Positions 1-4,895 of a stretch of 8,562 nt of DNA are shown piece by piece (the first letter of the stretch is position 1; each line of letters begins with the position of its first letter). A program made the position numbers and the translations under genes. The notes below the pieces were generated by a model. That model was not told the DNA's origin. It did not search any database and was given only the letters and a program-made list of their open reading frames with translations. This stretch comes from Oscillospiraceae bacterium (GTDB lineage Bacteria > Bacillota > Clostridia > Oscillospirales > Ruminococcaceae): assembly GCA_900768245.1 (NCBI GenBank), contig CAAGCE010000051.1, forward strand, positions 1 through 8,562, given 5' to 3'.

Positions 1-140
1 CCACGGGCTTTGCCCTTTGGATTCCCACAAGCCTTTGAAAAGGCTTGACCGAAACTTTAAGTGTTTTGGTGTTGTTAATTTTGTTTGGCTCATCGGGTTT
101 TGTGCAAAACTTGCGGCGCGGCTGCTATCTTTGGATTTGC
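1..140. repeat. Left arm of dispersed inverted repeat
   Basis: Bases 8-58 are an exact 51-bp reverse complement of 8512-8562. After a divergent spacer of about 20 nt, bases 79-108 match 8463-8492 in 29 of 30 positions. Weaker similarity continues to about base 140. The arm contains two small hairpins: GGGC-ttt-GCCC (5-8/12-15) and a stem AAGCCTTT (29-36) pairing with AAAGGCTT (39-46). It lies downstream of spo0A. No transposase gene is present. The pattern fits a REP- or MITE-like intergenic repeat with conserved blocks and variable spacers, present in inverted orientation at the two window edges. The outer limit is unknown because the window starts inside it. Confidence 0.85.
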
Positions 141-148
141 ACCTTCTT

Positions 149-158
149 GGGCGCGCCC
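149..158. repeat. GC palindrome beside the left repeat
   Basis: GGGCGCGCCC is a perfect 10-bp palindrome followed at once by a C-run and an A-run (to 169). It probably marks the inner side of the repeat arm, or an additional small hairpin downstream of spo0A. On the minus strand, which is the strand of spo0A transcription, it is preceded by a long T-run rather than followed by one, so it is not a normal terminator for spo0A. Confidence 0.4.
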
Positions 159-221
159 CCCCAAAAAAATTAAAAACTGAAAGTCTGCACAATCTGACCT
201 TTTTGAAGCCAATCATTTCAT

Positions 222-1025
222 TTATGCAAGTGCTGCTTTTCCTGCTGCATATCTATTCCCTGTTTTTGATGACATTTTGAAACGAAGTCTGAGGTTATCT
301 GTTATCAATGCTATAAATTCCGAATTTGTCGGTTTGCCTTTTCCGCCGTTTATGGTATATCCGAACATACTGTTAAGTACATCTACATCCCCTCTGTCCC
401 ATGCCGTTTCGATAGCATGTCTTATTGCTCGTTCTACTCGTGACGGTGATGTATCAAAGCGTCTTGCTACTGCCGGATAAAGCATTTTCGTTACGCTTTC
501 AAGCATTTCTGCGTCCATTATTGCAAGCATTATTGCTTCTCGAAGGTAGTGATAGCCTTTTATATGTGCCGGGATCCCTATCTGGTGGATTATATCCGTT
601 ACGATCATTTCCATATGCGAAAGGTCGCTGTCGTCCTCAAAATCGGTGACCGATGACGGGGTTATATGCTGAATTACACTCAGAATAGTTTCGGTATCAA
701 ACGGTTTTAACAGCATATATGCATTTTTACAGGACATTATCTGCTTTTCCATATAGGCATTCCTATACGAACAGCCTACTATAAAGAATGGCTTTTGACA
801 GGCTGTAAGGTCGATTCGGCGGATTATCTCCATCGCATCTGCCCCCGGCATCAATGCATCGCAAAGCACTATATCAGGCTGGTTTTCACGAATGGAATTT
901 AACACATCCGAGCCGTCATTGCGGCAGGTCGTTACCGAATAGCCTGCGTCCTGAATTGCTCCCGCAAAAATTTTTCCGAAATCATTACTGTCGTCGCCGA
1001 CGAGAATTTTAACATTTGATGACAT
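222..1025 (-). CDS. spo0A: Spo0A, sporulation master response regulator
   Basis: This is a phosphorelay response regulator that, when phosphorylated, binds 0A boxes and controls entry into sporulation and other stationary-phase programmes. Its 267 aa equal the B. subtilis Spo0A length. The receiver domain (about 5-120) has acidic residues D11/D12, the phosphoacceptor D56 in LCDALMP, and K107 in the LKPFD motif. A short linker (about 121-138) follows. The DNA-binding domain (about 139-250) shows family signatures IGIPAHIKGYHYLREAI (149-165), SRVERAIRHAIE (195-206) and GKPTNSEFIA (230-239). An AGGAGG site (1033-1038 complement) lies 7 nt before the ATG. Aligned without gaps from K107, the usual switch Thr/Ser falls on Cys85, with Ser86 next to it. 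The protein ends in a roughly 17-residue tail absent from B. subtilis Spo0A. It is not preceded by spoIVB, its common neighbour; aroF lies upstream on the same strand. Confidence 0.96.
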   Translation of the reverse strand: MSSNVKILVGDDSNDFGKIFAGAIQDAGYSVTTCRNDGSDVLNSIRENQPDIVLCDALMPGADAMEIIRRIDLTACQKPFFIVGCSYRNAYMEKQIMSCKNAYMLLKPFDTETILSVIQHITPSSVTDFEDDSDLSHMEMIVTDIIHQIGIPAHIKGYHYLREAIMLAIMDAEMLESVTKMLYPAVARRFDTSPSRVERAIRHAIETAWDRGDVDVLNSMFGYTINGGKGKPTNSEFIALITDNLRLRFKMSSKTGNRYAAGKAALA

Positions 1026-1056
1026 AAATATACCTCCTAAATGATTTTACTACCAT

Positions 1057-1085
1057 ATTTTACCACAAGAGTTTGTGGAAATCAA
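1057..1085 (-). promoter_or_regulatory. spo0A promoter with dyad in the spacer
   Basis: Read on the minus strand, a -35 box TTGATT (1085-1080) is followed by a 17-nt spacer and a -10 box TAAAAT (1062-1057) with an upstream TGG, an extended -10. The start site would lie near 1050, giving a leader of about 25 nt that contains the AGGAGG. The spacer holds a perfect dyad, CCACAAgagtTTGTGG (1063-1078 on the + strand). The overlapping + strand string TTTGTGGAA (1072-1080) differs from the classical 0A box TTTGTCGAA at one base, so autoregulation is possible. Boxes are read directly; function is inferred. Confidence 0.65.
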
Positions 1086-1102
1086 TAGGTAATTGGAAAG
1101 TT

Positions 1103-1132
1103 TTGTAATAAACTTATCGCAAATTATTACAA
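1103..1132. promoter_or_regulatory. Perfect dyad upstream of spo0A promoter
   Basis: TTGTAATAA (1103-1111) and TTATTACAA (1124-1132) form a perfect 9-bp inverted repeat with a 12-nt spacer. The centre lies about 68 bp upstream of the predicted spo0A start site, and the half-sites are about two helical turns apart. This suits a dimeric regulator binding upstream of the -35 box. The outer half-sites TTGTAA/TTACAA recur in the dyad at 2590-2610. The alternative is a chance palindrome in AT-rich DNA or a weak RNA hairpin near the aroF 3' end. Confidence 0.45.
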
Positions 1133-1144
1133 GCGTTGACAATT

Positions 1145-1183
1145 AAAAACGCCAGATCTCCAATTATCCCATATTGTGATGCG
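1145..1183 (-). terminator. Weak candidate terminator of aroF
   Basis: On the minus strand downstream of aroF, an outer CGC (1183-1181) can pair with GCG (1152-1150), enclosing CAAT (1176-1173) pairing with ATTG (1164-1161). A T5 run (1149-1145) follows. The stem is interrupted and weak, so termination here is uncertain. No better hairpin with a T-tract is seen between aroF and spo0A, so some aroF transcripts may run on into spo0A. Confidence 0.25.
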
Positions 1184-1240
1184 AGTAAAACATTCAGCAC
1201 ATATATTTACGAATTTCAAATGTCGTTTTTACACACGGGA

Positions 1241-2254
1241 TCAACCCAATGTTTTACCTTCAAATTCAACTCTTCTCTTAATATCCTTCATCATTTCATC
1301 AAACTGAACAGGATTAAGTGACTGTGCGCCGTCGCATAATGCGGCTGCAGGGTTATTGTGTACCTCGACCATAAGTCCGTCAGCTCCTGCTGCAACAGCG
1401 GTCTTTGCAAGAGGAGCTACAAGATTGCTCTTGCCTGTTGCGTGTGAAGGGTCAATGATAACAGGCAGATGTGTCTTTTCCTTGAGGACCGGAACTGCAC
1501 TTATATCAAGTGTATTTCTTGTAGCGGTTTCAAAGGTACGGATACCTCTTTCGCAAAGGATAACATTATTATTGCCGCCCGCCATAATGTATTCAGCGGA
1601 CATAAGCCATTCTTCGATGGTATTTGCAAGACCTCTCTTTAAAAGGATAGGCTTATTGCAGTGTCCAAGCTCTTTAAGAAGGTCGAAATTCTGCATATTT
1701 CTTGCGCCTACCTGAATAAGGTCAACGTCGCTGAAAAGATCAAGATGGTTGAGATTCATAATTTCTGTTACGATCGGAAGACCTGTTGCCTCTTTTGCTT
1801 TGAGAAGAAGCTTCAGACCTTCGCCGTGAAGTCCCTGAAAAGCGTATGGTGAGGTTCTCGGCTTGAATGCGCCGCCTCTGAGCATTGTTGCACCGCTCCT
1901 TTTAACGTCCTCGGCAACTTCGATGATCTGCTCCTCGGTTTCAACTGAGCAGGGACCTGCGATGACCTGAAATCTTCCCTCGCCCACGATACGGTCTGCA
2001 ACCTTTATCATTGAATCCTCTGGGTGCATTTTTCTGTTTGCCTTTTTGTAAGGCTCGGAAATACGCTTTACGGATTCAACAATGTCGATGGACTGAAGAT
2101 CGTCGGGAGTTATCTTTGATGTATCGCCGATAAGACCGATAATTGTATGCTGGCTGCCTGTGCTGACATTTACGTCAAGACCTCTGGATCTGATGTTTTC
2201 GATGAGATCCTTTATGCTCTTCTCAGATGCGTTGTTTTTCAATACTACTACCAT
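1241..2254 (-). CDS. aroF: DAHP synthase, type I-beta with N-terminal ACT-like domain
   Basis: 3-Deoxy-D-arabino-heptulosonate-7-phosphate synthase condenses phosphoenolpyruvate with erythrose-4-phosphate, the first committed step of the shikimate pathway. The start is the ATG at 2254, 8 nt after GGAGG (2263-2267 complement); the in-frame TTG at 2269 overlaps that site and is not used. The 337 aa match the T. maritima-type enzyme (about 338 aa). Residues 1-65 form a small ferredoxin/ACT-like regulatory domain, which binds aromatic amino acids in T. maritima. The barrel follows, with AGPCSVE (99-105), LRGGAFKPRTSPYAF (125-139), LLKRG (204-208) and IIDPSHATGKS (266-276). Predicted metal ligands C102, H271, E297 and D308 are all present. 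The gene stands alone with its own strong promoter and leader. Nothing in it looks degraded. Confidence 0.97.
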   Translation of the reverse strand: MVVVLKNNASEKSIKDLIENIRSRGLDVNVSTGSQHTIIGLIGDTSKITPDDLQSIDIVESVKRISEPYKKANRKMHPEDSMIKVADRIVGEGRFQVIAGPCSVETEEQIIEVAEDVKRSGATMLRGGAFKPRTSPYAFQGLHGEGLKLLLKAKEATGLPIVTEIMNLNHLDLFSDVDLIQVGARNMQNFDLLKELGHCNKPILLKRGLANTIEEWLMSAEYIMAGGNNNVILCERGIRTFETATRNTLDISAVPVLKEKTHLPVIIDPSHATGKSNLVAPLAKTAVAAGADGLMVEVHNNPAAALCDGAQSLNPVQFDEMMKDIKRRVEFEGKTLG

Positions 2255-2316
2255 AACAATAACCTCCAAAAATTTCTATAATAGTCTTTTTATACTTGTT
2301 TTAGTTTAGCGATTTT

Positions 2317-2346
2317 AAGCTTTTAAGGTTTTAAGCTTTAAAGCTT
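2317..2346 (-). promoter_or_regulatory. aroF leader with three AAGCTT palindromes
   Basis: Within the roughly 95-nt untranslated leader predicted for aroF, the self-complementary hexamer AAGCTT occurs at 2317-2322, 2333-2338 and 2341-2346. The last two form a perfect 14-bp palindrome (AAGCTTTAAAGCTT, 2333-2346). Any two copies can pair, so the leader could form alternative, mutually exclusive hairpins. The stems are AT-rich and weak, and no leader peptide or T-box motif is visible. It may be simple low-complexity DNA. Confidence 0.3.
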
Positions 2347-2357
2347 TTATGTATTAA

Positions 2358-2385
2358 AGTATAGCAGATATTTTTGGTTTGTCAA
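2358..2385 (-). promoter_or_regulatory. aroF promoter, sigma-A type
   Basis: On the minus strand a perfect -35 TTGACA (2385-2380) is separated by 16 nt from -10 TATACT (2363-2358), five of six consensus bases. Transcription would start near 2351, leaving a leader of about 95 nt before the aroF ATG. This is the closest match to consensus in the window. Confidence 0.75.
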
Positions 2386-2800
2386 GTGGTTTGATAAAAT
2401 TTTTTGTCAAATTAAAAAACAGCGTGTTTATCCTTCAGAAACAGCATCATTTCAAACTATATTATTCCCCTTTTATCCCCCCTTATTTACAAATTGCGGT
2501 CTGTCAAGCCTTTATACAAGCCTCTTGTGATGACGATTTTATTCAGAAATTATTACAATATTACTTAAATTGGGTTTGTATAGCTTTATTTGTAAAAAAA
2601 TGTTTTACAATGGTATAATATCATTTATAGTATTATAAGTCAATAGATTATCCGAAAAAACATTCCGATTTAGTGTTTTTTGTAACATAGTATAAAATTA
2701 CATTAAAATCTATGTGTAAAATAATGCTATTTTTCTTATCACATCTTAACGTAACTTAACATTTCTTGGCATTTATTTGTCAAAATATATCATATACAGT
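2386..2800. other. AT-rich divergent intergenic region
   Basis: This non-coding stretch separates aroF from the small membrane-protein gene at 2883. The only open frame over 60 codons (2379-2618 forward) has no ribosome site and no protein-like composition. The region holds a hairpin ACAAG-cct-CTTGT (2516-2528), a copy of AAATTATTACAA (2547-2558) identical to 1121-1132 upstream of spo0A, the dyad and promoter at 2590-2619, and a dyad ACATAG/CTATGT (2685-2690/2710-2715). TTTGTCAA occurs at 2378, 2403 and 2776. No clear terminator was found, so whether it makes a stable RNA cannot be told. Confidence 0.6.
2590..2619 (+). promoter_or_regulatory. Extended -10 promoter with TTGTAAAA dyad
   Basis: TTGTAAAA (2590-2597) and TTTTACAA (2603-2610) make a perfect 8-bp inverted repeat with a 5-nt spacer. 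It ends 3 nt before a consensus -10 TATAAT (2614-2619) that has TGG just upstream. TTGTAA at 2590-2595 could also serve as a weak -35 (18-nt spacing), so a bound regulator would cover the promoter. The nearest gene is 264 bp downstream and has its own promoter, so this may drive a long leader or a non-coding RNA. Confidence 0.45.
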
Positions 2801-2802
2801 GA

Positions 2803-2831
2803 TTGATTTTTATGTATGATCATGGTATAAT
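2803..2831 (+). promoter_or_regulatory. Promoter of small membrane-protein gene at 2883
   Basis: A -35 TTGATT (2803-2808), a 17-nt spacer and a perfect -10 TATAAT (2826-2831) preceded by TGG give a strong extended -10 promoter. The start site near 2838 gives a leader of about 45 nt before the ATG at 2883. The spacer ends with the 8-bp palindrome ATGATCAT (2816-2823). Confidence 0.7.
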
Positions 2832-2882
2832 ATATTCAGCCAAAAACAAAACGGCTCAACAAAATGAAAAGAGGTAATAAAA

Positions 2883-3089
2883 ATGAATGCAAACAAGATC
2901 ACAAAGCTGCTGAACATCTCTTCACTTCTGACATCTGCTGCCGCTCTCATATTTATATGCTTCAGCATTTTCGGAGACAAGAAGAAAAAAGCTTTCCTTA
3001 CATCCTCCCTCGGCTGTGCCTGCTTATCAAATATCCTTATCATAATCCGCAACCAGATAAACCTTGCCGATGATGACTGCAAGGACTGA
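2883..3089 (+). CDS. Small two-helix membrane protein, unknown function
   Basis: The 68-aa product is not recognised. It has two hydrophobic segments, about residues 9-30 and 37-56, joined by a tight basic turn DKKKK (32-36), and an acidic tail ADDDCKD. By the positive-inside rule the turn would be cytoplasmic and both ends outside. There are three cysteines at or near the second helix (45, 47 and 66) and one in the first (26). The start is supported by an AGAGG site (2870-2874) 8 nt before the ATG and by a good extended -10 promoter; the longer frame opening at 2864 is in another phase. It sits alone, 151 bp before pgk, and no clear terminator follows it. The gene call is reasonable because promoter, ribosome site and helical-hairpin composition agree. 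Confidence 0.7.
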   Translation: MNANKITKLLNISSLLTSAAALIFICFSIFGDKKKKAFLTSSLGCACLSNILIIIRNQINLADDDCKD

Positions 3090-3137
3090 GAAAATTTCAT
3101 ACCGCAAAAATATTTTGTAAAAAATTCGGCTAACCCC

Positions 3138-3166
3138 TTGCTAAATCAAAGGAAATAGTATAAAAT
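3138..3166 (+). promoter_or_regulatory. pgk promoter
   Basis: TTGCTA (3138-3143) lies 17 nt before TAAAAT (3161-3166), within the string TAGTATAAAATAG. Transcription would begin near 3173, just ahead of the hairpin at 3177-3201. A register two bases earlier (TATAAA, 15-nt spacing) is less likely. Confidence 0.6.
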
Positions 3167-3176
3167 AGAATATGAT

Positions 3177-3201
3177 ATGGGTGTTGTTTCCGTACACCCG
3201 T
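3177..3201 (+). promoter_or_regulatory. 5'-terminal stem-loop of the pgk mRNA
   Basis: An 8-bp stem (3177-3184 with 3194-3201, one G-U pair) closes a 9-nt loop; the core is GGGTGT/ACACCC. It would form within a few bases of the predicted start of the pgk transcript. Hairpins at the extreme 5' end are known to protect abundant mRNAs from decay, which suits this gene. The following TTTT is short and interrupted, so attenuation is possible but less likely. It could alternatively end transcription from the gene at 2883. Confidence 0.5.
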
Positions 3202-3240
3202 TTTCATCACCTACTTTATTAATGAAAGGATGTCATACCA

Positions 3241-4464
3241 ATGGCAGGTTTAAACAAGGTTACTGTTGACGACATTAACGTTAAGGGAAAGAAAGTCCTC
3301 GTAAGAGTTGACTTCAACGTTCCTCTCAAAGATGGAAAGATCACTAACGATAACAGAATCACTGCTGCTCTCCCAACTATCAAGAAGCTCGTTGCTGACG
3401 GCGGCAAGGTAGTTCTTTGCTCACATCTCGGCAAGCCTAAGAACGGTCCTGAGGACAAGTTCTCACTGGCTCCTGCAGCTGCACGTCTTGCTGAACTCGT
3501 TGATACAAAGGTCACATTCGCTAAGGACGACACTGTAGTCGGCGAAAACGCTAAGAAGGCTGTTGCTGAAATGAAGGACGGCGAGATCGTTGTTCTCGAA
3601 AATACACGTTTCAGAGGTGCTGAAGAAACAAAGAACGGCGAAGACTTCTCCAAGGAACTCGCTGACCTCGTTGACGATGAAGTATTCGTAATGGACGCTT
3701 TCGGTTCTGCTCACCGTGCTCACGCTTCCACAGCAGGCGTTACAAAGTTTGTTAAGGAAACAGCAGTAGGCTACCTTATGCAGAAGGAGATCAAGTTCCT
3801 CGGCAACGCTGTTGAAGATCCTGTTCGTCCGTTCGTTGCAATCCTCGGCGGCGCAAAGGTTGCTGACAAGCTCAACGTTATTTCCAACCTCCTCGAAAAG
3901 TGCGATACACTTATCATCGGCGGCGGTATGGCTTATACATTCCTCAAGGCTAAGGGCTATGAGATCGGTACATCACTCGTTGATGACGAAAAGATCGATT
4001 ACTGCAAGGAAATGATCGCTAAGGCTGAAAAGCTCGGCAAAAAGCTTCTTCTCCCTATCGATACAACAATTGCTGCTTCATTCCCTGATCCTATCGACGC
4101 TGACATCACAGTAGAAGTTGTTGACGCTGACAAGATCCCTGCTGACAAGATGGGTCTTGACATCGGCACAAAGACAATGGAACTCTTTGCTGATGCAGTT
4201 AAATCCGCTAAGACAGTTGTTTGGAACGGACCTATGGGCGTATTTGAAAACCCAACACTTGCAAAGGGTACAATTGCAGTAGCTAAGGCTCTTGCTGATA
4301 CAGATGCTACAACAATTATCGGCGGCGGTGACTCTGCTGCTGCTGTTATCCAGCTCGGCTTTGCTGACAAGATGACTCATATCTCAACAGGCGGCGGTGC
4401 TTCCCTCGAATACCTCGAAGGCAAGGTTCTTCCGGGTGTAGCTGTTATTGCTGACAAGAAGTGA
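3241..4464 (+). CDS. pgk: Phosphoglycerate kinase
   Basis: This cytosolic enzyme transfers phosphate from 1,3-bisphosphoglycerate to ADP, making 3-phosphoglycerate and ATP, and works in reverse in gluconeogenesis. The 407 aa are a little longer than the usual 390-400. The N-domain has VRVDFNVPL (21-29), SHLGKP (61-66), the NTRF motif (121-124) and DAFGSAHRAHAST (152-164). The C-domain has GGAKVADK (203-210), the WNGPMGVFE loop (328-336), GGGDS (361-365) and STGGGASLE (382-390). All expected substrate-binding motifs are intact. The start follows AAAGGA (3225-3230) by 10 nt. Codons are very strongly biased (AAG, GAC, AAC, CTC, GTT), as in a highly expressed gene. It has its own promoter, a 5' stem-loop and a strong terminator, so it is a transcription unit separate from tpiA. 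Confidence 0.99.
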   Translation: MAGLNKVTVDDINVKGKKVLVRVDFNVPLKDGKITNDNRITAALPTIKKLVADGGKVVLCSHLGKPKNGPEDKFSLAPAAARLAELVDTKVTFAKDDTVVGENAKKAVAEMKDGEIVVLENTRFRGAEETKNGEDFSKELADLVDDEVFVMDAFGSAHRAHASTAGVTKFVKETAVGYLMQKEIKFLGNAVEDPVRPFVAILGGAKVADKLNVISNLLEKCDTLIIGGGMAYTFLKAKGYEIGTSLVDDEKIDYCKEMIAKAEKLGKKLLLPIDTTIAASFPDPIDADITVEVVDADKIPADKMGLDIGTKTMELFADAVKSAKTVVWNGPMGVFENPTLAKGTIAVAKALADTDATTIIGGGDSAAAVIQLGFADKMTHISTGGGASLEYLEGKVLPGVAVIADKK

Positions 4465-4488
4465 GTTTGCTTAATTTAAAATAACATT

Positions 4489-4524
4489 GGCGGAGAATAG
4501 GTTTTCTTGTTCTCCGCCTTTTTT
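4489..4524 (+). terminator. Rho-independent terminator of pgk
   Basis: GGCGGAGAA (4489-4497) pairs perfectly with TTCTCCGCC (4510-4518) around a 12-nt loop, followed by T6 (4519-4524). It lies 24 nt after the pgk stop and 23 nt before the next start codon, so the small gene at 4548 is read only by leak-through or from a promoter inside this short gap. Confidence 0.92.
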
Positions 4525-4547
4525 ACGATATGAAAGGACACAATACA

Positions 4548-4739
4548 ATGAATACAATAACAAATTTTATTGAGGAAAAGGATAATAACACTCTGCTTTG
4601 TGTCATTGCAGCCTTTCTTGCAGGACTTGTTGTCGGATTTGTTATTTCACCCGTAAAAAAAGGTATCAATATCGGCAGCTGCAACGGTGCATACAACAAT
4701 GTTGATGAATCGTTCAAAGCCGACAGGGAAAAGAAATAA
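4548..4739 (+). CDS. Small single-helix membrane protein, unknown function
   Basis: The product is 63 aa. The start is the ATG at 4548, which follows AAAGGA (4533-4538) with 9 nt between; the in-frame ATG at 4530 overlaps that ribosome site and is less likely. A soluble N-terminus (1-14, acidic) is followed by one helix at about 15-34 containing AGLVVGF with small-residue spacing, then SPVKKG (34-39) and a polar tail with NIGSCNG (41-47) and a charged end. The helix followed by a Pro-Lys-Lys-Gly turn resembles the layout of YtxH-type stress proteins, but the rest does not match well enough for that name. It lies between the pgk terminator and tpiA. No promoter of its own is evident, so it probably depends on read-through of the pgk terminator. 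Confidence 0.7.
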   Translation: MNTITNFIEEKDNNTLLCVIAAFLAGLVVGFVISPVKKGINIGSCNGAYNNVDESFKADREKK

Positions 4740-4756
4740 CATTCAATCTGTACCGC

Positions 4757-4780
4757 TCACATTCCGGAAAAGTGATTTTT
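4757..4780 (+). terminator. Weak candidate terminator before tpiA
   Basis: TCAC (4757-4760) can pair with GTGA (4772-4775), with two further T-A pairs beyond an A-A mismatch and a CCGG-centred loop, followed by T5 (4776-4780). It lies 17 nt after the stop of the small gene. The stem is short, so efficiency is doubtful. Confidence 0.35.
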
Positions 4781-4833
4781 GTTAAAATTATAACAGCTGT
4801 TCATAAAAATATAATATATTTCAGATATATATA

Positions 4834-4842
4834 TGGTATAAT
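4834..4842 (+). promoter_or_regulatory. tpiA extended -10 promoter
   Basis: TGGTATAAT (TATAAT at 4837-4842) is a perfect extended -10. No convincing -35 is present at the right distance, which extended -10 promoters tolerate. The start site would be near 4849, giving a leader of about 47 nt. A second TATAAT (4861-4866) lies inside a palindrome downstream and lacks a -35. Confidence 0.6.
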
Positions 4843-4857
4843 ATAAAATGAAATTTT

Positions 4858-4872
4858 GCGTATAATATACGC
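4858..4872 (+). promoter_or_regulatory. Palindrome in the tpiA leader
   Basis: GCGTATAATATACGC is a perfect dyad (7 bp each side of a central A) between the tpiA -10 box and its ribosome site (AGGAG, 4883-4887). It could act as an operator just downstream of the start site or as a small 5' hairpin. No similar copy is seen elsewhere in the window. Confidence 0.4.
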
Positions 4873-4895
4873 CATAATAAAAAGGAGTAATTACT

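Noticed and set aside
180..202. Hairpin AAAGTC/GACCTTT as terminator of spo0A
   Set aside because: The stem is six pairs with a bulge and large loop, and the T-run on the minus strand starts several bases away; too weak to call.
17..280. Forward open frame of 87 codons at the left edge
   Set aside because: It lies in the inverted repeat and overlaps the 3' end of spo0A, has no ribosome site, and shares its first residues with the mirror frame at 8104-8553, which is a property of the DNA repeat.
1026..1240. Canonical 0A boxes (TGTCGAA) in the spo0A upstream region
   Set aside because: No exact match occurs; only TTTGTGGAA (1072-1080), one base off, is seen, and it is reported as a weak candidate.
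2255..2350. T-box or amino-acid riboswitch in the aroF leader
   Set aside because: No T-box sequence, specifier stem or terminator/antiterminator pair is visible; the leader is short and AT-rich.
2379..2618. Forward open frame of 79 codons in the divergent region
   Set aside because: It overlaps the aroF promoter, lacks a ribosome site and has composition typical of translated AT-rich DNA.
2810..3100. Minus-strand frame of 96 codons and a + strand frame at 2864-3073
   Set aside because: Both overlap the small gene at 2883, which alone has an extended -10 promoter and a properly spaced ribosome site. The 2864 ATG lies upstream of the AGAGG site that serves 2883.
3219..4380. Several antisense frames under pgk
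   Set aside because: They are by-products of the strong codon bias of pgk; Ser/Ala-rich translations without start signals.
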